A stretch of DNA of 64,000 nt from Bimuria novae-zelandiae CBS 107.79 (Eukaryota; Ascomycota; Dothideomycetes; Pleosporales; Didymosphaeriaceae). The position numbers and the translations under genes were made by a program. This document shows positions 55,790 through 64,000 of the stretch, one piece after another (positions within the stretch are counted from its first letter, which is position 1; each line of letters opens with the position of its first letter). The notes below the pieces were generated by a model. It saw only the letters and a program-made list of their open reading frames with translations. It had not been told where the DNA came from and made no database searches. The stretch spans positions 1,148,659 through 1,212,658 of the forward strand of contig ML976659.1 in the NCBI GenBank assembly GCA_010015655.1. The letters run 5' to 3'.

Positions 55790-56192
55790 TGTTAGGATCC
55801 CAGGTTTAACGGAATAATAGCACTTTATAACGAAAGACGGTGCTATTGCCCTACTAAAGATTATATAATGTCCCATACGCCAAATCATGAGATACTGGGA
55901 TTACGTGACTGTACCATAGGATTATAGAATATTATAGGATTAGTTTTATATATATATATATATATAAAAGTTAAATATAGCCTCGTATATTCGTGTTTTA
56001 CCTATTTATTAATCTATTATTTAGATTTAACTAAGGTTCTTATTAATTTAATTATAACTTTACTTTACTTTTAATACTAACGTCTTATTAATACGCGTAA
56101 GCTATTAATACCCCTTTCTTACCATATAGTACTCTTATCTAAGAACTAATCTCGGCCTCCTTTAGGACTAGCTACCTCTTAGGGACTTAACA
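55790..56192 (+). mobile_element. RIP-decayed solo LTR
   Basis: 403 bp starting TGTTAGGATCCC and ending GGGACTTAACA, flanked by ATTCT and ACTCT (one C-to-T difference, as RIP would give). Its second half aligns with the intact LTR at 34838-35349 across the segments beginning ATTCGYGTT and TTATYAATCTAT, with transitions dominating. A run of TATATATA near 55951-55967 replaces the 19-bp array. Confidence 0.75.
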
Positions 56193-57258
56193 ACTCTAAA
56201 AGGCATAATGGAATATTTTTAAAGAATTAATAACTCTTATCTTTTTTAGAATAACATGCATATTACTACTAAATCCTAATATAATCCTTAATTGTTTTAC
56301 TAGATCTTAAGAATTACGAGAAAGCTTCTTAGTATTAGTTAGTAATTATAACTAAAGGAGAATAAATAGGCTTATATAATTAGTAGTTAAGGATTAAGGT
56401 AGTTAGAATATAAAGAAACTTTATTAATCGCTCCACTATATATTTATCTAAAATAAGCTAGTTAAGTATAAGATAGATAAAATTAAGTAGGCACTATTTA
56501 TTAAAAAAAAAGCAAAAAAGAGGCAAGACTTAAACATTTATAGTGTTGAGAATATATGAGTATTATAGTAGAATAGTCTTTTAGTTACTAAGGATGATAA
56601 GGGAGGCACTATTACGATGTCTATATATACTATTATATACCTTATAATAATAGCTATCGTTACTCGTTCCTTTTAGGGATGTATAGCGGCGTGGTATAGG
56701 GCAACGTACATTACAGGCACGTATCTATTAATTTATTAAAAAAATAAAATAATACGTAGTAGTAACATTAAAAAATAAGATTAGTAAAGCTAAAGAGGGT
56801 AGCTAAGCTATATAAGGAGAAAATCTAGTAAGAAAAGCATACTTCGCAAGAAGTAGCTAAAAAAAAAAAAAAAAAAAAAAAAAGAGAGAATTTAAAAGGT
56901 AGCTTAGTGCGCTACTTGGAAGTCTACCTATGATAGAGAAAAGGCAGTATAATTATTTTAAAAAGGTAAGTGAAAGGTCTCGTAGCCACCTTTATAAAAT
57001 AAGAAGCATTCAAATATGTTATTAATACTAGAAATATTAAAGAGGCCTTAGAGGACGCATCTATTACCCTTATTAAATCTATACGTAGCTACTATACTAT
57101 TAAGCTTTTAGATAGATTTAAATAGTTTAAATAAGTTATGGTTATTAACTTATTTCCTTACAAAAATTTCGTAATAATATTAATTATAGGTAGTTTTATA
57201 GGCTTATTTTTAATAGAGCATTTATAGTATTGCCCTCGCATTACGCGTACGGATACAG
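56193..57258 (+). mobile_element. 3' part of a nested pogo element, same family as the one at 62732
   Basis: The right end reads GCGTACGGATACAG followed by TA (57259-57260). Its reverse complement, CTGTATCCGTACGCGTAATGC, parallels the end at 62732. Inward, the decayed Lys/Ala/Arg-rich C-terminal tail of the transposase (about 56780-57110) matches the copy at 63165-62885, including GGCCTYAGAGGRCGCATCT-type text. A run of about 26 A residues (near 56858-56883) falls inside the Lys-rich coding part and is probably G-to-A mutated AAG codons. The left end of this insertion was not found; the start given is only the edge of the LTR. Confidence 0.5.
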
Positions 57259-58098
57259 TACTTTTAATTTTCTAGAGATTATATATAAGCTTTCTTCGTC
57301 TAACTACTAGAGAATACTATGGTATTTGTATATAACCCTAGAGCTACGCCAGTCTTATCTATATTATAGGTATTTTCTACTTATTGAGCTCTAGAAACGC
57401 GCGTAGCTACTCTAGAAGTACTATATTAGCTCTTTAAGTCTTTAGCTTTTTACTAATTATAGAGATAACGCGTAGCTAGCGCTAAAATAAGTAAAATACT
57501 TATAGCTTACTAATACGTTAAGTATTATTATTTATATATAAAATTTAATTAGCTAATTTTTTAATATAAGTATATAAAGAAGGGCAAGCACGTGCGCTAT
57601 TATTAAGAATTTAATTTACTAAAAAGTCCTCTTACATAAGAGTTAATTATTACTAGTACTAATAGCTAAGCGCGCTATTTAACGCACTACTAAGTTAGCT
57701 TTATAAAGTAAACTAAGAGATATAATAAGGCTTTATAATAGCGTATAGACTAGTATAACTACTTACGTTATAATTGCTACTAGCTACTCGTATGGAGAGC
57801 TCACAAGCATCTATTTTAATAAGCGTTGTGGGAAGATATCGCATGTTGTGTGCACGAGTCGCGTTCTGCCAAGGTGGTTGGAAACCCTAGGTGGCCGGTA
57901 ACTGTATGCGCTAGCTTATATTAAGCACTACAGAGAGAGCTGCAGTAGTTACAGTAGCTGCAGCGCTTAAATCTTTGTGGTACATAATAGTAATTATAAG
58001 AGCGTTATTGAGAGATATCGCGTCTTTTGTGCAGGTGTCATGTTTTTGTGGGTGTCTCGAATCCATATGTAGCTTAAATCTATATAGCCGAGCTAATA

Positions 58099-60630
58099 CC
58101 GTATCTGTACTCGTAACGCCTGGATTCGCGTAACACCTGGCTTTTTACTAAGAAAAGTAAGAAAAATGTGAAAGTTTAAAGTAATATAATTCTTTAACTA
58201 CTAATTTATTTTAAAAACTTCCTTAACTAAAGTTATAAAGATAGAATCTATCTAGAATTATAAAATTTTAGTGTTCTAATAATAATTAAATTTTTAAAAA
58301 CGAAAAAAAAAAAATGAAATATGTAAGTCTTTAAAATAAAAAATAACTTTGTATAAGTAGAAATTATATCTTTGTAAAACATTTCAATACTAAAGTCTAT
58401 AATATTAATATGCTAATTAAAATATTAACGTACTCCACAAACGAGTATCCAAAAACGCTAAGACCACACCAAAACGTACTATCACCTATATTATAACGCG
58501 ATGTCTTAACTACCTAACTAGTTATAAAAATTAAAAGAAGCTTAATTATAGCTTACGCTTTACAATATTAAATAAAACGTAAAACTTTTATTCTACGCGC
58601 TATAGTAATTTATAGCATTTTTAAAAAAGTAATAAGGTAAAGACGCGCTAAAGTAACTTTTAACCTAATTTTACGCCTAACTTTATAAATCTCCTTCTAA
58701 TAGAGGAGCAGGTAATTATTTAGTATATACTTAACTTAAACGCGAAAGGATTTCTGTCTTAGCTTATTACTATAAAAGATATAGCTAATTTTTTATTAGC
58801 TAAGTAGTACTATAAACCTATTAGTTAAAACTAAGCTATAAACTTCGTAAAGCGCTAGCTAAAGCTCTAAGTTAAATTTAATTAAAAGTATAATCATAAA
58901 AGAGTACTTTATAAGAATCTTAAGGTTATATAAGACTAGTTCTAGCTTATAAAGAATACTAAAGCTAAGTATAGTATCCTGGATAAAGATACCTATAACT
59001 TTAATAAGACTAGTTTTATAATAGACATAATATCAATATAAGTAGTTATTATAGGCTCTAAGTATTAAGGTAAACTAAAAAGCGTGTAATAAAATAATTA
59101 AAAGTAGACTTTAAATATTTAAGGCATTAATGCGATAGGCTAGGCAATTCTACCCTTTACTATCTTTTAGGGCAAGCACTACCTCTTTACCTAGTACTGA
59201 GAGAAGGATCTACCTCGCGACTAGATTTTTATAGTCTCTGAAAATAGCTAGATAATAAATAAGCTTAGTTTATTATAGCTAAAGCACTTTAACACGTATA
59301 TAAACGAGCATACTATTAGTAGCTATTAGCTACTTATTATTAATAGCTATAAAATCTATAACTTACTTAAAGTCTAGTAATACTATAAGGATAATAAAAT
59401 TATTACTTTTTATATACCTCTATATTCATCGCACGTCCTATAGCTACTAAAAATAGGATGTTTCTTGCTATTATAAAAGGCGTATAGGCGCTAAGCTAAA
59501 AATCTAATACGTAACTATATTACGTATATTACTAAAATTTAGTTCCTGCCTTATTTTATTATTACGTTTAAGGCTATAATAACTTAAAGTAATATTTAAG
59601 AAAGCTTTCAAGACGCTAGCCTTATTTTCCTTAATCTTAAAATAGTAATATTAAAGCTTAATATTTGCCTATATATACTACTACTATTAGTAGCTAATAA
59701 TAGCCTGTATTAGTCGCAGACGCCTAATAACACTTTAGAATTTAGGTCGTAATTAACGCTAGTAAAGGAAAGAATTTAAAGACACCTAAATGGTTCCTAA
59801 ATAAGTATAATTAAGACTTTTAAAAAATAATAAAAGACGTAGTAACAGTAGCGCATAAGCTAGTGTTAGAATAAAAATAAATTATTAAGCTGTAAGCTAC
59901 TAATAAGACTACAACGTAATAGAAATCGCATAAAAGAAAGTAACTATAGTAAAAAAATGGGTTTATAGCTAAAGAGGACTAGTAACTAGCCACTCTAAAA
60001 GACTTTATAGCGCGTAGTAATATAAAAAAGATATAAAAGAAGGTACGCGTTAATAAAGGTAAATTAACTTAATAGTACTATAGTTACTATAGCAAGACTA
60101 GGTATAATTCGCACATTTATAAAAAAGCAGCAAAAGCAAATTCTAAGTAAATTAGCTTATTATAATTTGTTATAACTATTTATGCGCGTTCTATACTATC
60201 GTGTAGAGTATAGAGTTTAGTAGGGTCTTGACATTTTCGGACACTCGCTTATAGAGTACGTTATATAAAGTTTTTAAGTATTTTATTTTTAATTTTTTAA
60301 TAAATAATTTATCTCTCTAAATAGACCTTTATATAATTAAATCTGATATAAAAATTGTAAAAATGGTATAGTTTATACCTAAAAAAATTAGTTTTTAAAA
60401 TTAAACTTTATTTTTTATTTTTTACTTCTTTAAAAAACTTAATTATTATTAAAAAAACTAAAATTTTAATATTTTAAATAAAATTTACGTTTATAACTTT
60501 AATTAAAGAAGTTTTTAAAAAGAATTAGTATTTAAAGAATTATATTACTTTAAACTTTCGCATTTTTCTTGATTTTCTTAGTAACAAGGCGGGCGTTACG
60601 CGAATCCGGGCGTTACGCGCACGGACACGG
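58099..60630 (+). mobile_element. pogo/Fot-like transposon with zinc-knuckle tail, RIP-decayed
   Basis: 2532 bp between TA dinucleotides (58097-58098 and 60631-60632). The right terminal repeat, read inward, is CCGTGTCCGTGCGCGTAACG followed by CCCGGATTCGCGTAACGCCC. The left is the same sequence with C-to-T and G-to-A changes. Similarity continues inward for about 95 bp to AAAGTTTAAAGTAATATAA. The transposase relic is on the plus strand: the catalytic segment at about 59390-59590 parallels the one at 50330-50180, and a decayed CCHC zinc knuckle lies at 60079-60120. It starts only 33 bp after the previous element ends. Confidence 0.8.
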
Positions 60631-61236
60631 TACCTTCCTCTACCGTTTTGTCTCGGCATTCGACCCAATGCTCATGCGTAGTGAACCCACGCCCTGACCA
60701 TCTACCCCTCGCTAGCAGAGTATGCGACCGGGGTGCCAAACAGCACCCCTGTTGATAGTATTGTACAGTTGCTCGAATGGGTCTCGTTTCCGGTCCACAT
60801 GACCATTCACCTGCAGCTGCATCAAACAACCGAGCGGTCATCGACCCGGAAATCGGAAGGCGAGCGGGAGGACGCGCATTGTACGCAACTGGCCGTAATA
60901 CTGGTACAGGAATGATCTCCCAATTGATAGCGCCTGATTTGGGCATGTGCGCTCGTTACTTGCATGTAATCGTTCTTTCGACTAGCGGCCGAGGCGGAGG
61001 AATAACAGCATTGGGAACAGACCGTTTGTAGGAAAGGTGACGATAACGTAACGAGGAACTAGCGACGGTGTCAGTATAAGAATATGCGGCACCCTCAAAG
61101 ACGGTTTTCTCTCTTACGGTGAATCAGACGATCAAGTCAAGCGCCAGCAACAATCCACCTTACAAGGTCTGAATCTCACCACAATCGGTCGCTACCTTGA
61201 TATTACACGCAGATCTCTAACACAAGTCTGTACACC
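60631..61236. other. intergenic, promoter side of the NLP gene
   Basis: About 0.6 kb of normal base composition immediately right of the transposon end. The small antisense frame 60946-60596 is partly made of the transposon terminus. No gene supported; the NLP promoter should be here. Confidence 0.5.
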
Positions 61237-62021
61237 ATGTTTTCCCTCAAAGCAGTTGTGCTCGGATTACTCGCTGCCTCCACCGCCGCGGCCCCCACCG
61301 GTCTTTCGAAGCGTGCGGTCATCGCCCATGATGCCGTCCAAGGCTTCGGGCAAGCTGTTCCATCTGGCATCACCGGCGACTTGATGCTCAAATACAAACC
61401 CTTCCTAAAGGTCTTCAATGGTTGTGTGCCATTCCCCGCCGTTGACGCCGCCGGCAACACTGGGTAAGTCTCATTAGCCCACTCACTTAATCCGAATCCA
61501 TCTTTTCTTGAACACAACGATCCTAACACTTCTATAGAGGCGGACTAAACCCCACTGGCGGCTCCAACACAGACTGCTCCAGCTCGACCGGTCAAGTCTA
61601 CGCCCGAGCCGCCGCTTACAACGGCGCCTACGCCATCATGTACTCCTGGTACATGCCCAAAGACAGCCCCTCCACTGGCCTTGGCCACCGCCACGACTGG
61701 GAGAACATCGTCGTGTGGCTCTCGGCCGCCTCTACCTCGGCGACCATCCGCGGCGTGGCCATCTCCGCCCATGGCGACTACCAGAAAACAACAACACCCG
61801 ACCTCGACGGTACGAGGCCCAAGATTGGGTACATTAGCTATTTCCCCGTGAACCACCAGTTGATTTCCACGGGCGACAAGGGTGGCGAGCAGCCGTTGAT
61901 TGCGTGGGAGAGCATGACGGATGCGGCGAGGTCGGCGATTGACAATACGGATTTTGGAGCTGCGACGCCGAGTTTTAGGGATAACGACTTTACGACGTAT
62001 CTCGCTGATGCGTTTATTTGA
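61237..62021 (+). CDS. NLP (necrosis- and ethylene-inducing peptide 1-like protein), type 1
   Basis: Two exons, 61237-61463 and 61538-62021 (intron 74 nt, phase 2), 236 residues, normal for the family. A signal peptide (about 1-18) with a KR pair shortly after suggests secretion and propeptide cleavage. The NPP1 domain has the family heptapeptide GHRHDWE intact, the two cysteines of type 1 proteins (around NGC and TDC), and an AIMYSWYMPKD segment of the central sheet. In plant-associated microbes type 1 NLPs bind sphingolipids of eudicot membranes and can be cytolytic; some family members are not. No disrupting mutation is visible although the gene lies between RIP-damaged elements. Activity cannot be judged from sequence alone. 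Confidence 0.93.
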
Positions 62022-62731
62022 GCTGAGCGGGGGGTTGGGGATGTATTGAGGATGGGTTATGATTTTTGTAGCGGTTAGCCGTTGCTGGTTTGAAGGAATG
62101 ATTCTCCAGAAGGATGCATATAGCACATGAATTTGATGAAGAAGTTAAGATTGAAGACCAAATCCTCACGTTGACGGATCCTAAGGTTTTTCAACCAGCC
62201 TGATTCATCGCTCATACAACTAAGATGAGAAAATAAAAAGGAAATGGACGTCAAAATCGGAAGAGCTGCATTCAGCGATACACCTGGTCTTTTAGAGGAC
62301 CATTTATGGTTTTTTTTTGGTGAAGCCGCGGGGTCCTGGGTTCGCGAGGTCTAGACACGAGGGGATACCTGGGCTGGCAAGCAACCGCGCGGTTGGAGCT
62401 GCCTATGGTTTGGTATCGTCAAATGAAATGGCGCGTAAACGCTCAGCACAACGGCCCTATAGCGATGCTAATCGCGTTGCAGCGATAGAAATCGGGGCCT
62501 GTACCACTTCATGAGATGATTGAGATCTTGTACGCTTGCAGCACCTCTTCCTGTCCGTATCAGCCTGCAAATCCCACCGGAGACTTTCAACTGCCAAGCC
62601 CATCAGCCTAACGTTCATCCGTGTAGTTCAGTGGCTGCCTTGTACATCCTGCTTGGGGCGAAGTGGGGGCTAGGATGCCTGAGGAACGAGGAAGAGTGTA
62701 GGAGTTGTGGCGCAGTTCCTGCTGCGCCATA
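62022..62731. other. intergenic between the NLP gene and a pogo element
   Basis: About 0.7 kb of normal composition. No domain-bearing frame on either strand; the AT-rich part near 62100-62250 is probably the NLP gene 3' flank. Confidence 0.5.
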
Positions 62732-64000
62732 ACGTGTCCGTGCGCGTGATGCGCGGATTCGCGTGATGCGCGGGCAACACCAAAAACGCTCCATTAAAAA
62801 CAAGGCTACAGCACCACCCACGATCAATATTATCACAAGATTTTTCTTGCAGGGTAGTAATTTGATAGCTGCGATTCATTTGTACTATTTAAATCTATCT
62901 GGAAGCTTGACGTCGCGGCCGCTGCGTGTAGATTTGCTCGGGGCAGCAGATGCGCCCTCTGAGGCCTCCCCAATATCTGCAGCATCCACACCACGTTTCT
63001 GACGCTTTCTGCTCTGTAGAGATGGCTGAGAGGCCTTTCTCTTACCCTTTTGGGATACTTGTAGAGCTTTTTCAGCGTCGCGGGCAGACTTCTGGGCAGC
63101 GCGCTGAGCAGCCTTTTTAGCCCTCTCCTTCTCCTTCGCCTTCTTAGCTGCCTCTCGCGCAGCACGCTTTTCCTGCTATATTTTCTCCTTATATAGCTTA
63201 GCTACCTTCTTTAGCTTTACTATTTTTACTTTTTAAAACTGCTACTGCTTATCTTCCTGCTTTTTAATTAATTAATAATAACGTGCCTCCCTTACTTTCC
63301 TTAGTAACTATAAGATAGCCCTACTATAATACTCTTAGCGCTATTAAAGGTCTAGAGTTTTGCCCTTCTTCTTATGCTTCTTCTTAATAGATAGCGCCTG
63401 CCTAAGCCTATCGTTGTCATGCTTAAGCAGCTCATTTTTAATAGATAGATAGTAAAGTGATTAATAAAGCTTTTTTGTATCTTAACTACCCTGTTCCTTT
63501 ACTACTAATTGTATAAGCCTATCCATCTTTCTCTAGTTATAATTACTAAGCCCTAATAAGGAGTTATCGCCTGATTCTTAATCCTGGGTGAACCTATTAA
63601 GGATAGAATTAGGATTAGGTGGCTTGGTTGGTTGGTTGGTTAGTTGGTATTTATTTTTCGTCTAGTTAATAGGGATTAAGTCCACTATCTCGCCTCCCAA
63701 AGGGCATATACGACATGCTAAGCTATAGAATTATAGTACTAATATACTACCTTAGAAAGCATTTCTTGCCTGCGCAGGTATTACTACTATTTTAAGCTAT
63801 AGCTCTCCTTCCCGTTAGGGAGACTAAGCAGTATATGTACATTAGGGTGAATCCCTTATGTGTGTTTAGAGGCAGTTTAGTGCTGTGAGAAGAAAGAAAA
63901 GGAAAGAGTAGATAGGTGTGGAGAGCTAGTGCTCTGTTAAATCGGAGCCGTGGCTCTGCGCGAGGAGAGCCTTTGTACCAGGCTTGGCGATGCCTGTGTC
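62732..64000 (-). mobile_element. pogo/Fot-like transposon, partial, mixed RIP state
   Basis: Begins after TA (62730-62731) with ACGTGTCCGTGCGCGTGATG, then CGCGGATTCGCGTGATGCGC. The minus strand encodes the transposase C-terminus ending at 62885: an Ala/Lys/Arg coiled tail (KRAAREAAKKAKEKERAKKA, then SRKRQKRG) and the closing GRDVKLPDRFK. Up to about 63165 the frame is open and GC-rich; a TAG occurs at about 63176, and beyond it the DNA becomes AT-rich and stop-filled. The element continues past the window, so its other end is unseen. A GGTT tetranucleotide run lies near 63627-63645. It is the best-preserved guide to the copies at 45834 and 56193. Confidence 0.75.

Larger units (their letters stand above)
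54447..58065 (+). mobile_element. pogo/Fot-like transposon relic with nested insertions
   Basis: TA flanks (54445-54446 and 58066-58067) enclose ends TGGATTCGAG...CTCGAATCCA. The inverted repeat continues for roughly 90 bp with CGTGACACCTACACAAAACACGCGATATCTC on one arm and its mutated partner near 57990-58050 (split here by a few changes). The plus strand carries a decayed pogo transposase (FLIKDPRIRPP-like near 54725-54780; SISKTNVTLGVCTNTKVITR near 55030-55090). A solo LTR (55790-56192) and the end of a second pogo element (to 57258) lie within it. A duplicate of the terminal motif occurs at 57826-57880. The left end has an extra copy of GATTCGAGCCAC. Confidence 0.7.

Overview
This 64 kb window is nuclear DNA of a filamentous ascomycete (Pezizomycotina; a plant-associated Dothideomycete-like fungus is my guess). 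The signs are multi-exon genes with mostly 43-102 nt GT-AG introns, fungal families such as Kap120, PEX2, GH76, S28, Asp f 2/Pra1 and NLP, and long AT-rich tracts whose transposons carry repeat-induced point mutation (RIP)-type C-to-T and G-to-A damage. Exon coordinates below come from reading splice sites, frame and family fit by eye; no search was run.

Bases 1-31.8 kb are an ordinary gene-rich arm. In order they hold: a propeller-like protein cut by the window edge, an F-box protein, a Cys-rich single-pass membrane protein, a ZIP zinc transporter divergent from an Asp f 2/Pra1-type zinc-binding secreted protein, a GH76 mannanase-like enzyme, a Kap120/importin-11 karyopherin, PEX2, a BuGZ/ZNF207-like zinc finger protein, an S28 serine peptidase, a DUF7918-like pseudogene, a RING membrane protein, Y14/RBM8A, a 49-codon microprotein ORF and a 6-phosphogluconate dehydrogenase. 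The transporter and zinc-binding protein probably form one zinc-scavenging module.

From about 33 kb the window becomes a mosaic of gene islands and decayed transposons. An F-box-like gene (33-37.6 kb) is split by a pogo-containing element with an 8-bp target duplication, and that element holds a solo LTR. A complete hAT relic (37.6-40.8 kb) follows. A gene island (41.5-45.3 kb) carries NAD malic enzyme and a secreted CBM18 protein. Then come a nested pogo/Tc1/LTR block (45.8-52.6 kb), an isolated intronless metallophosphoesterase of bacterial appearance (52.7-53.7 kb), two more pogo relics (54.4-60.6 kb), an NLP effector-type gene (61.2-62.0 kb) and the start of another pogo element running off the end.

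The layout is two-compartment: housekeeping genes on the left, secreted or accessory genes (CBM18, NLP, metallophosphoesterase) isolated among RIP-damaged repeats on the right. I found no convincing intact RNA gene, CRISPR array or biosynthetic cluster.
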